Shown: positions 1 to 7,255 of the stretch, one piece after another
Position numbering within the stretch: the stretch's first letter is position 1
Layout: each line of letters starts with the position of its first letter
Assembly: GCA_023422955.1 (NCBI GenBank)
Contig: JAFAGG010000006.1
Coordinates: forward strand, 1 to 26,462
DNA length: 26,462 nt
Source: Pseudomonadota bacterium
Lineage (GTDB): Bacteria; Pseudomonadota; Gammaproteobacteria; Burkholderiales; Burkholderiaceae_D
Direction: 5' to 3'
Program-made: the position numbers and the translations under genes
Notes under the pieces: model-generated
What the model saw: the letters and a program-made list of their open reading frames with translations, nothing else
Database searches by the model: none
What the model was told of the DNA's origin: nothing

Positions 1-1809
1 CTTGGGCGGACGCGGCGGATTGCCTTCCATGATGTCGTTGACTTGCTCGGCATCCAGCGTTTCCCACTCCAGCAAGGCCTTCGCCATCGCATCCAGCTTG
101 TCGCGGTTGTCTTCGATCAGCTTTCTCGCCAGCCCATACTGCTCATCCAGAATCCGGCGTATCTCGGCATCCACCTTCTGCTGCGTGGCTTCCGACACAC
201 TTCGGGCGCCCATCTTGCCAAACATGCCTTCCTGTTCGTTGTCCTCGTACACCATGGTGCCCAGCTCATCCGACATCCCGAACTTGGTCACCATCGCACG
301 CGCCAGCTTGGTGGCCCGCTCGAAGTCATTCGACGCACCGGTCGATTGCTGGTGCATGAACACTTCTTCCGCAATCCGGCCGCCGAACAAGATGGCAATG
401 TCTTCCAGCATCTTGTCCTTGTACATGTTGACCCGGTCATGCTCGGGCAACTGCCAGGTCAGCCCCAGCGCATAGCCCCTGGGCATGATGGTGACCTTGT
501 GCACCGGATCAGCCTTGGGCAACAGCTTCGCTACCACTGCATGGCCGGACTCGTGGTACGCGGTATTGCGACGCTCTTCCTCGCGCATCACCGCCGACTT
601 GCGCTCCGGACCCATGATGATCTTGTCCTTGGCATCCTCGAAGTCTTGCATATCCACCACGCGCTTGCTGCGGCGCGCGGCAAACAATGCCGCTTCATTG
701 ACCAGGTTGGCCAGATCCGCGCCCGAGAAACCAGGCGTGCCGCGGGCCAGCACATCGGCCTTCACATCGGGAGCGATCGGCACCTTGCGCATGTGCACAT
801 ACAGGATTTGCTCACGGCCACGAATGTCGGGCAAGCCCACCATCACCTGGCGGTCGAAACGGCCCGGACGCAGCAAGGCCTTGTCCAGCACGTCGGCGCG
901 GTTGGTGGCGGCGATCACGATCACGCCGGAATTGGCTTCAAAGCCATCCATTTCCACCAGCAACTGGTTCAGCGTCTGTTCGCGCTCATCGTTGCCGCCG
1001 CCCATGCCGGCGCCGCGATGGCGACCGACCGCATCGATCTCGTCGATGAAGATGATGCAGGGTGAATGCTTCTTGGCGGTTTCGAACATGTCGCGTACAC
1101 GTGAGGCGCCCACGCCCACGAACATTTCCACGAAGTCGGAGCCGGAAATGGTAAAGAACGGCACCTTGGCTTCGCCGGCAATGGCGCGCGCCAGCAGGGT
1201 TTTACCGGTACCCGGCGGGCCTACCATCAAGACGCCGCGCGGGATGCGGCCGCCCAGCTTCTGGAACTTGGTCGGGTCGCGCAGGAATTCCACGATTTCC
1301 GCCACTTCTTCTTTCGCTTCATCGGCACCGGCGACATCGGCCAGCGTCACCTGGTTGACGTTCTTGTCCAGCATGCGCGCCTTGGATTTGCCGAAGGAGA
1401 AAGGACCGCCCTTGCCGCCACCCTGGGAGCGGCGCATGAACCAGATCCACACGCCGATCAGCAGCAGCATCGGGAACCAGGAAATGAAGATCTGCATCAG
1501 GAAGGACGGCGGATCCGGTTGACGGACATCGAACTTCACATTGTTGTCGATCAGGTCACCGATCAGGCCGCGATCCAGCAAGGTGGTCGTGGTCGACACC
1601 ATCGCACCGTTAGACGTGCGGGCAGTGATCTTGTCATCCTCGATTTTCACTTCGCTGATATTGCCGGACTTGACCTGTGCCAGGAAGTCGGAATAAGCGA
1701 CGGGCGTTGCCGATGCAGCAGGACCGGTATTGGTGAACTGACCTACCACCACCAACACTGCAAGCGTGATGATCAGCCAACCCATGATTTGTTGAATTTT
1801 ACGGTTCAC
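1..1809 (-). CDS. ftsH: ATP-dependent zinc metalloprotease FtsH (3' end cut by window edge)
   Basis: Membrane-anchored AAA+ protease that extracts and degrades membrane and regulatory proteins. The visible 603 codons show an N-terminal TM segment at about residues 9-23, a short periplasmic domain, a second TM at about 104-124, Walker A GPPGTGKT (K203), Walker B IIFIDEID (D256, E257), the second region of homology ATNRADVLDKALLRPGRFDR, and the zinc site HESGH (H419, H423) with a third ligand D495 in SNDFERAT. The last codons read PPRPPK and run off the window; homologues are about 25 residues longer. The chosen start is GTG at 1809, with AGGA six bases upstream and the residues MNRKIQQIM; an ATG at residue 9 lies inside the first TM and is less likely. 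It stands alone after a 455-base spacer, without the usual rlmE partner upstream. The family assignment is certain; whether it is the main or a second FtsH is open. Confidence 0.97.
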   Translation of the reverse strand, partial: MNRKIQQIMGWLIITLAVLVVVGQFTNTGPAASATPVAYSDFLAQVKSGNISEVKIEDDKITARTSNGAMVSTTTTLLDRGLIGDLIDNNVKFDVRQPDPPSFLMQIFISWFPMLLLIGVWIWFMRRSQGGGKGGPFSFGKSKARMLDKNVNQVTLADVAGADEAKEEVAEIVEFLRDPTKFQKLGGRIPRGVLMVGPPGTGKTLLARAIAGEAKVPFFTISGSDFVEMFVGVGASRVRDMFETAKKHSPCIIFIDEIDAVGRHRGAGMGGGNDEREQTLNQLLVEMDGFEANSGVIVIAATNRADVLDKALLRPGRFDRQVMVGLPDIRGREQILYVHMRKVPIAPDVKADVLARGTPGFSGADLANLVNEAALFAARRSKRVVDMQDFEDAKDKIIMGPERKSAVMREEERRNTAYHESGHAVVAKLLPKADPVHKVTIMPRGYALGLTWQLPEHDRVNMYKDKMLEDIAILFGGRIAEEVFMHQQSTGASNDFERATKLARAMVTKFGMSDELGTMVYEDNEQEGMFGKMGARSVSEATQQKVDAEIRRILDEQYGLARKLIEDNRDKLDAMAKALLEWETLDAEQVNDIMEGNPPRPPK

Positions 1810-2042
1810 TCACATTCCTATACAAAAATGCTGCGAAACAGCAGACGTTTCAGCTGTCCAGTCTACAGCGAACTCATTCGCATGAGCAAGTTGAATCAGG
1901 TCATTCAAACGAGCCTTAAGCATGATGCGGCAGCTTGCTGCTGACAAACCGGCTACGTTTTTCTCAAGCATGTCTCAGGCAGACAAATATTCTGTTTTAT
2001 CTGCTCTGCTTTATCTTTTTATGTTGCCAACATTCTTTTTGC

Positions 2043-2078
2043 CTGAAGCGCTACAGCTGCGACACCTCAGCGCTTCAG
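2043..2078. repeat. 10-bp perfect inverted repeat (stem-loop or cruciform)
   Basis: CTGAAGCGCT at 2043-2052 is the exact reverse complement of AGCGCTTCAG at 2069-2078, with a 16-base loop. A further AGCGCT follows at 2077-2082, so the hexamer occurs three times within 36 bases. No T-run follows on either strand, so it is not an intrinsic terminator. It would lie in the ftsH 5' leader if transcription starts further upstream. Confidence 0.5.
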
Positions 2079-2131
2079 CGCTCAGTGTAAAGAGAGAAGC
2101 AGGGGGAATCCAATTGAAATCCTGTGCCTTC

Positions 2132-2159
2132 ACTATAGTGAGATGCTATGGCGCTCCAA
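2132..2159 (-). promoter_or_regulatory. candidate sigma-70 promoter for ftsH
   Basis: On the minus strand TTGGAG (2159-2154) and TATAGT (2137-2132) are separated by 16 bases. The -10 matches 5 of 6 consensus bases, the -35 only 3 of 6. The -10 lies in the perfect palindrome TCACTATAGTGA (2130-2141). Use of this site would give ftsH a leader of about 315 bases. No convincing heat-shock (sigma-32) promoter was seen. Confidence 0.25.
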
Positions 2160-2192
2160 CCGAAGCGGCCTCATGTGGAAAGAAAATGAGGA

Positions 2193-2220
2193 CGCCTGCC
2201 GCTTAATCAAGAGGCAGGCG
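2193..2220 (-). terminator. probable terminator after ubiB
   Basis: CGCCTGCC (2193-2200) pairs perfectly with GGCAGGCG (2213-2220) over a 12-base loop, 45 bases beyond the ubiB stop codon. Reading the minus strand, the stem is followed by a T-rich but interrupted stretch (TCCTCATTTTCTTT), so termination may be partial. Confidence 0.5.
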
Positions 2221-2264
2221 CAAACTATTACAGCGGAAAAGACAAGAATAATGACAACAGCGCG

Positions 2265-3833
2265 TTACCAGAACAGATAACGGTAGGTGTAAAGCTGGGC
2301 GACCACCAAGCCTGCCAGCGCGCCGGCGCCGAAATAAAGAATCATGGACAGCATCAGGTTGGTGCGCTTTTGCTCGACCAGCACATGCTTCAGCAACTCC
2401 GTATTTTCCTGCTGAGGTTGCTGCAAGGCGACCAGCGCATCATGCGCTAGGCGTGGAAACTGCGGCAGCAGCCTGCCATAACGCGGCGCTTCCACTTGCA
2501 ATTGTTCGATAAATGCTCGCCAGCCGATCTGTTCGCTCATCCACCGTTCCAGATAGGGCTTGGCTGTTTTCCACAGGTCGAGCTCCGGATCGAGCTGGCG
2601 GCCCAGGCCTTCGATATTGAGCAGGGTTTTTTGCAGCAATACCAGCTGCGGTTGCACTTCGATATTGAAGCGGCGCGACGTCTGAAACAATCGCAGCAAG
2701 ACCTGCCCGAATGAAATGTCGCTCAGCGGCCGGTCGAAAATAGGTTCGCAGCAGGCGCGCACGGCGGATTCCAGTTCATCGACGCGCGTCTCCGCCGGCG
2801 CCCAGCCGGATTCAATATGCGCTTCGGCTACGCGCTTGTAATCGCGACGGAAGAAGGCCAGGAAATTCTGCGCCAGATAATCCTTGTCGTAATCGGTCAA
2901 GGTGCCGACGATGCCGAAATCCAAAGCAATGTAGCGGCCTAGGCTGGCAGGATCAATCGACACCAGGATATTCCCCGGGTGCATGTCGGCATGAAAGAAA
3001 CCATCGCGAAATACCTGGGTGAAGAAAATCTCCACGCCATCGCGCGACAGTTTTTGAAGATCCACGCCGTGCTCGATCAGCAAATCGGTGCGGGAAATCG
3101 GAACGCCGTGCATGCGCTGCATGACGATCACTGCCTCCGAGCAGTAGTCCCAGTGCATTTCCGGCACCAGCAGCAAATCAGAGTCGGCGAAATTTCGGCG
3201 CAGCTGGCTGGCATTCGCGGCTTCGCGCATCAGGTCCAGTTCGTCATGCAAATACTTGTCGAACTCCCCCACCACCTCGCGCGGCTTCAGCCGCTTGCCG
3301 TCCGCCCACAGGCGCTCAACCCAAGCGGCGGCAAGATGCATCAGCGCGACATCTTCATCGATCACTTTGCGCATGCCGGGACGCAGTACCTTGACCGCCA
3401 CTTCGGTGCCATCCTTGAGCGTGGCGAAGTGAACCTGTGCTATCGAGGCGGATGCAGTAGGAACCCGTTCGAAATGCGCAAACAATTCATCCGGATGGGC
3501 ATGCAGCGAGCGCTTGATCTGCATGATGGCCAGCTCGCTATCGAAGGGCGGCACCCTATCCTGCAGACGCGCCAGTTCTTCCGCGATGTCAGGCGGAATC
3601 AGGTCGCGGCGCGTGGACAGCACCTGGCCGAACTTGACGAAAATCGGCCCCAGCTCTTCCAGCGCCTGGCGCAGGCGCTGCCCGCGCGGTGCAGAAATAT
3701 TGCGCCAGAACACCAGCGTATCAATCGTGCGGGCAAAGCGCGGCGGTGCCAGGCCGGAAATCGCAATATTGTCCAGGCCATAACGCAGCGCCACGCGCAG
3801 GATTTTCAGCGCACGCAGAAATTTACGAATCAC
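2265..3833 (-). CDS. ubiB: UbiB, ubiquinone biosynthesis ABC1/ADCK-family kinase-like ATPase
   Basis: UbiB supports aerobic ubiquinone synthesis at the inner membrane as an atypical kinase-fold ATPase thought to help extract or present lipid intermediates. The 522 residues show the family's KxGQ motif (K67-Q70), the SIAQVH loop (130-135) that replaces the usual glycine-rich loop, a VAVKV lysine (K148), the catalytic-loop equivalent HADMHPGN (281-288) and DFG (305-307). A hydrophobic C-terminal anchor lies at about 495-515. The length is close to E. coli UbiB (546). The start is GTG at 3833, overlapping the ubiJ stop by four bases (GTGA), so translation is probably coupled. It is the last gene of the ubi run. 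Confidence 0.96.
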   Translation of the reverse strand: MIRKFLRALKILRVALRYGLDNIAISGLAPPRFARTIDTLVFWRNISAPRGQRLRQALEELGPIFVKFGQVLSTRRDLIPPDIAEELARLQDRVPPFDSELAIMQIKRSLHAHPDELFAHFERVPTASASIAQVHFATLKDGTEVAVKVLRPGMRKVIDEDVALMHLAAAWVERLWADGKRLKPREVVGEFDKYLHDELDLMREAANASQLRRNFADSDLLLVPEMHWDYCSEAVIVMQRMHGVPISRTDLLIEHGVDLQKLSRDGVEIFFTQVFRDGFFHADMHPGNILVSIDPASLGRYIALDFGIVGTLTDYDKDYLAQNFLAFFRRDYKRVAEAHIESGWAPAETRVDELESAVRACCEPIFDRPLSDISFGQVLLRLFQTSRRFNIEVQPQLVLLQKTLLNIEGLGRQLDPELDLWKTAKPYLERWMSEQIGWRAFIEQLQVEAPRYGRLLPQFPRLAHDALVALQQPQQENTELLKHVLVEQKRTNLMLSMILYFGAGALAGLVVAQLYTYRYLFW

Positions 3834-4426
3834 TGCGCCTCCGGCGAATGCTTGTTGATGAGTTTGTCAATGCGCTTGCCCAGCCTTTCCACATCATCCC
3901 GCAGTTTGACCACTTCCTGCGCAAACCCCGATACGGCTGCCGGACGCATCAGCATGGGATGCTCTTCAAGGAAATATTCCGCCAGGTTCTCGGTAATCTT
4001 GCGATGCGCCGTCTGCGCTGCGGCTGTGATGCCCTTGCCTGCCTGTACCAGCCTTTGCGCTGCAATATCGCCGACCAGCCTGCTCAGGTCTTCTTCGGCT
4101 TCCCATCGTACCGATTGCGCCACCTGGGAAATCGCGGCGGCAAATTCGGCATCGCCTTCTATCTGCACATACGAGAAGGCACGTTCACGATGCTGCGCCA
4201 TCATGGGCAAATCGGCCAGCTTCATGCGTATGACGACAGTTGCCGGCTCGTCTGCGTCGGCCGACAGCAACGAACCATCAGGCGCGATGCGAAAACTGAA
4301 CGCGGCAGCGCCGGTATCGACGCGCACCAACTTGCCGGCATGGCCGGCCAGTTTGGCCTGTGCCCAGGGTTCGGCCGCAAGCAGGTGATTGACGATGGCG
4401 GGAATAAAAGAAATTAGATTCATCAT
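3830..4426 (-). CDS. ubiJ: UbiJ, SCP2-domain ubiquinone biosynthesis accessory factor
   Basis: UbiJ is a lipid-binding accessory protein of the soluble ubiquinone-synthesis complex. The 198 residues match the E. coli length (201) and layout: an SCP2-like N-terminal domain (about 15-115, with the GDAEFAAAIS segment typical of the family) and a charged helical C-terminal tail (about 160-195) likely to form a coiled coil. It sits directly upstream of ubiB with a 4-base overlap. Two adjacent ATG codons begin the frame; I use the first. No Shine-Dalgarno sequence is visible: the bases before the start are the T-tract of a strong hairpin terminator. Expression may therefore depend on read-through or on a non-canonical ribosome site. 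Confidence 0.9.
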   Translation of the reverse strand: MMNLISFIPAIVNHLLAAEPWAQAKLAGHAGKLVRVDTGAAAFSFRIAPDGSLLSADADEPATVVIRMKLADLPMMAQHRERAFSYVQIEGDAEFAAAISQVAQSVRWEAEEDLSRLVGDIAAQRLVQAGKGITAAAQTAHRKITENLAEYFLEEHPMLMRPAAVSGFAQEVVKLRDDVERLGKRIDKLINKHSPEAQ

Positions 4427-4427
4427 G

Positions 4428-4464
4428 ACAAAATAAAACCGCCCGTGAAATCACACGGGCGGTT
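4428..4464 (-). terminator. strong intrinsic terminator between the Tim44-like gene and ubiJ
   Basis: AACCGCCCGTG (4437-4447) pairs with CACGGGCGGTT (4454-4464) in a perfect 11-bp stem with a 6-base loop. On the minus strand it is followed at once by TTATTTTGTC. This is a classical Rho-independent terminator, 30 bases past the stop of the Tim44-like gene. Its T-tract ends one base before the ubiJ start codon. Confidence 0.85.
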
Positions 4465-4494
4465 CGCAGTCTATCAGGATTTACTGAACGGCAA

Positions 4495-5418
4495 TCAGGA
4501 GACTTGCTGAATGCCGGCCAATGTCCATCCGCCGCCGGATACCGGCTTGGATAGGTTCCAGACTTCGGCAAACGGCTGGGTGGACGCGCCTTCTTCTTCG
4601 CGGATCATGCCGTCGAATCTGACGCTGGCCAGATATTCATTGTTCAGGGTTTCGATCCCCACCAGCTCTGCATCCAGGTGCATCACATCGGTGTGGTTGG
4701 CCGATTCGCCGCGTTCCTGCAATTGCATGCGCAGTTCGGCAAACATTTCCGGCGTCGTGAATTCGCGGATGTCGTTGACATCGGCACGATCCCAGGCGGC
4801 CTGCAGGCGAATGAAATAGGTTTTCGCATTGCGCAGGAAACCGGCGGTATCGAAATCGGCCGGCACGCCATTGTCGACCACATCAGCCTCACCAGCCACA
4901 GCACCTGCGGCAGCGCCCTGGAAAGCTGCGGGACGTGCATCCTGATTCAGGCCCGAACCGATTTCCGGCGTGCTGCTCTTTGCTTGCGGAGCGGAGTAAG
5001 CCGGTTGCATGCTGTTATTGCCGTTGCGGCGGACAAACATGCGGTACAGGAACATCACGACCACTGCGATCAGTGCGAAAGTCAGCAAAGTAGAAATGAT
5101 GGAGGCCAGCGCGCCGCCGATACCCAAATGCGACAGCAATGCACCCAGGCCCAGGCCGAGCAAGGCACCGCCCAGGATATTACGCATCATGCTGGGACGC
5201 TGTGCAGCGGAGTTGGGAGCAGCGTTTTGCTGCTGGCGGGCGGCATTCGCATTCTGCGCCGGCTGAGCCTGCTGCGCATTTTGCCGTTGAGCGGGAATGG
5301 AGCGGCTCGATTGCTTGCCAAAACTGGAACCACCGCCCATGCGGCGCGCTTCAGCTTCAGGCAATACCATCGCCACGGCGCTAATTGCCATCAATAACCC
5401 GATAAATGCTTTTTTCAT
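4495..5418 (-). CDS. Tim44-like domain membrane protein
   Basis: The 307 residues begin with a signal peptide (about 1-24, cleavage near AEA), followed by a low-complexity Gln/Asn/Ala-rich stretch (40-75), a glycine-rich hydrophobic region with two probable TM helices (about 81-98 and 103-128), and a C-terminal Tim44/Mba1-like domain (about 190-306) with the segment FLRNAKTYFIRLQAAWDR. In mitochondria this fold tethers import motors or ribosomes to the inner membrane; the bacterial role is not established. The start ATG at 5418 has GAGGAG nearby. It follows ubiE by 12 bases and precedes ubiJ across a strong terminator, so it is probably co-transcribed with ubiE. A link to ubiquinone synthesis is inference from position only. 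Confidence 0.85.
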   Translation of the reverse strand: MKKAFIGLLMAISAVAMVLPEAEARRMGGGSSFGKQSSRSIPAQRQNAQQAQPAQNANAARQQQNAAPNSAAQRPSMMRNILGGALLGLGLGALLSHLGIGGALASIISTLLTFALIAVVVMFLYRMFVRRNGNNSMQPAYSAPQAKSSTPEIGSGLNQDARPAAFQGAAAGAVAGEADVVDNGVPADFDTAGFLRNAKTYFIRLQAAWDRADVNDIREFTTPEMFAELRMQLQERGESANHTDVMHLDAELVGIETLNNEYLASVRFDGMIREEEGASTQPFAEVWNLSKPVSGGGWTLAGIQQVS

Positions 5419-5430
5419 TTCCTGCTCCTC

Positions 5431-6165
5431 TTAAAATTTCATTCCCGTGTGCAATGCTGCCACACCTGCGGTCAAGTTGAAATATTCTACCTTTTCCAAA
5501 CCGACATTCTGCATCATTTGCTTGAGCGTATCCTGGTCCGGATGCATGCGTATAGATTCCGCCAGGTATCGATAACTTTCCGAATCATTGGCAATACGTT
5601 TTCCCAGCCATGGCAAGACCGAGAAAGAGTAGACATCATAGGGCTTTTTCAGAGGCTCCCATACTTTAGAGAACTCCAGCACCAAAAGTTTTCCGCTCGG
5701 TTTCAATACCCGCTGCATTTCCGACAGCGCGACGTCCTTGTGCGTCATGTTGCGCAAGCCGAAGGCCACGCTCACCCGGTCAAAATAATTGCTGGGAAAC
5801 GGAAGTTTTTCCGCATCGCACAAGGCAGTGGGCAACGCCAGCCCCTTGTTCAGCAAACGATCGCGGCCGACACGCAGCATCGATTCATTGATATCGGTCA
5901 GCCACACTTCACCGCTGGGACCGGCCTGCTTGGCAAAGGCCTTGGCCAGGTCGCCGGTCCCGCCGGCGATATCCAGCACCTTGAAACCGGGGCGAATGCC
6001 GGCCTGCGCAATCGTAAAAGTTTTCCACACGCGATGCAGACCGGCCGACATGAGATCGTTCATCACGTCATATTTGCCGGCAACGGAATGAAAGACTTCT
6101 GCCACCTTCTGGACTTTGGCTTCTTCCGGTACGGTTTGATAACCGAAATGGGTGGTCTTGGTCAT
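5431..6165 (-). CDS. ubiE: UbiE, 2-polyprenyl benzoquinol C-methyltransferase
   Basis: SAM-dependent C-methyltransferase of ubiquinone synthesis (and of menaquinone in organisms that make it). The 244 residues include the family start region VFHSVAGKYDVMNDLMSAGLHR (25-46), the SAM-binding motif VLDIAGGTGD (63-72), an acidic residue after the second strand (LTDIN, D91), the post-motif SVAFGLRNM and the terminal ALHTGMKF. ATG at 6165 is preceded by GAGGA and AAGG, a good ribosome site. It lies between the DUF971 gene and the Tim44-like gene on the same strand. Confidence 0.97.
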   Translation of the reverse strand: MTKTTHFGYQTVPEEAKVQKVAEVFHSVAGKYDVMNDLMSAGLHRVWKTFTIAQAGIRPGFKVLDIAGGTGDLAKAFAKQAGPSGEVWLTDINESMLRVGRDRLLNKGLALPTALCDAEKLPFPSNYFDRVSVAFGLRNMTHKDVALSEMQRVLKPSGKLLVLEFSKVWEPLKKPYDVYSFSVLPWLGKRIANDSESYRYLAESIRMHPDQDTLKQMMQNVGLEKVEYFNLTAGVAALHTGMKF

Positions 6166-6310
6166 GACCTTATATCCTCGGCAAGGTTTATTTTATTTTG
6201 AGCACACGCGGAGCATCCGGCAGAGCTTGAGCAAAAATCCGACTCAACACGTGACTCCGCATACAGGCGTTACGGCTAGAGCGATCGACAACGGCAATTT
6301 TATCGTCACT

Positions 6311-6739
6311 TCAATGGCCGCAACCATGACCGCCTTTGGCGGCGGGTGCCATCGGCGCATCGCGTCCGCTTTCGCGGGTGTGGCCGGCCTCTTCCAGCTG
6401 CATGAGATAACTTTCCCACAATTGAGCCTGGTTTTCACCCAGCCAGTACAGATACTCCCAGGTGAACAAGCCGGTATCGTGCCCGTCGGAGAATATCGGC
6501 CGGATTGCGTAATTGCCGACCGGCTCGATATCGCCGACATCGACATTGCGTTTGCCGGTTTGCAGGATTTCCTGACCCGGGCCATGTCCGCGCACTTCTG
6601 CGGACGGAGAATACACTCGCATTAATTCAAAGGGCAAGGAAAACCGCGCGCCATTATCGAACGCGACTTCCAGTGCGCGCGACTGCTTGTGAACAGTCAG
6701 CTCGGTAGGAATAGCAGGAACGGAAGAAGTAGAAGCCAT
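6311..6739 (-). CDS. DUF971 (GBBH-like N-terminal domain) protein
   Basis: A 142-residue protein almost entirely made of the DUF971 domain, also found at the N-terminus of gamma-butyrobetaine hydroxylase and on some Mrp/ApbC Fe-S carrier proteins. Recognisable parts are PTELTVHKQSRALEVAFDNG near the start, LPFELMRVYSPSAEVRGHG in the middle and IFSDGHDTGLFTWEYL before the tail. The C-terminus GGHGCGH looks able to bind a metal ion. I place the start at ATG 6739, which has AGG eight bases upstream; a GTG five codons earlier (6754) is possible. It is separated from ubiE by 145 bases. The function is not known; a role in Fe-S or quinone metabolism would be a guess from context. Confidence 0.88.
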   Translation of the reverse strand: MASTSSVPAIPTELTVHKQSRALEVAFDNGARFSLPFELMRVYSPSAEVRGHGPGQEILQTGKRNVDVGDIEPVGNYAIRPIFSDGHDTGLFTWEYLYWLGENQAQLWESYLMQLEEAGHTRESGRDAPMAPAAKGGHGCGH

Positions 6740-6784
6740 GATTTTGCCTGTCACAATTATTCAAAGAGGATTAAGCGCGAGACA

Positions 6785-7252
6785 TTAAGCACGAGCAGCC
6801 GCCAACTGCGCCATCGCAGCGCTCACGGCCTGACGCAAAGCGGGAAGTTTTGCGAATCTTTCTTGCAGCCCGCTCGCCTCGGCTGCGCGCTGCGCCTGCG
6901 CCCAGACCGGCGCCGGAAAGTGCGCATCGTCGCGATAGCGCGGGATTACATGCCAGTGCAGATGTGGCACCACATTGCCCAGGCTGGCGACATTGATCTT
7001 GTCGGGCTGCATGATTACCCGCACTGCCGATTCCAGCAGCCATACTGCCTGCATCAGGTAGTCGCGCTCGCTGGCAGAAAGATCCGTCATTTCCTGTACA
7101 TGCGCAGTCCAGATAATGCGGCAAAAGCCGGGATACTGCGCATCATCGGCCAGCACGACACGCAGCCGGTCATTGCGCCACAGGATTTCGCCGCCGTCCT
7201 GCAGGCAAAGCTCACAATTTCCGCAATCTGCGCTCATAGCATTGGCACTCAT
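6785..7252 (-). CDS. HIT-family (histidine triad) hydrolase
   Basis: HIT proteins hydrolyse nucleotide phosphoramidates or dinucleoside polyphosphates. The triad reads HLHWHVI (97-103), with H99 the expected nucleophile. An N-terminal CGNCELC (C10, C13, C16) could bind zinc, as in several proteobacterial HIT proteins. It has 155 residues from ATG 7252; a second in-frame ATG at residue 6 (7237) is an alternative. The start is only three bases after the stop of the upstream FAD/Fe-S gene, so the two are very likely co-transcribed and translationally coupled. The exact substrate cannot be told from sequence. Confidence 0.93.
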   Translation of the reverse strand: MSANAMSADCGNCELCLQDGGEILWRNDRLRVVLADDAQYPGFCRIIWTAHVQEMTDLSASERDYLMQAVWLLESAVRVIMQPDKINVASLGNVVPHLHWHVIPRYRDDAHFPAPVWAQAQRAAEASGLQERFAKLPALRQAVSAAMAQLAAARA

Positions 7253-7255
7253 CGC

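Larger units (their letters stand above)
1810..2264. other. 455-base intergenic spacer between ubiB and ftsH
   Basis: The only gene-free stretch over 300 bases. It is more A/T-rich than the flanking genes. It holds a terminator-like hairpin next to ubiB, a 12-base palindrome at 2130-2141 containing a -10-like sequence, and a 10-bp inverted repeat at 2043-2078. An open frame of 94 codons on the plus strand (1922-2206) has no recognisable domain and no good ribosome site, so I do not call it. The spacer presumably carries the ftsH promoter and a long 5' leader, or a small RNA. Confidence 0.6.

Noticed and set aside
43..1065. 340-codon open frame on the plus strand opposite ftsH
   Set aside because: Shadow of ftsH; all conserved motifs are on the minus strand.
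1922..2206. 94-codon plus-strand open frame in the ubiB-ftsH spacer
   Set aside because: No ribosome site, no recognisable domain, and it runs through hairpins and palindromes; kept only as part of the spacer description.
1810..2264. Heat-shock (sigma-32) promoter for ftsH
   Set aside because: A CTTGAGA-like -35 is present on the minus strand near 1960, but no CCCCAT-type -10 follows at the right distance.
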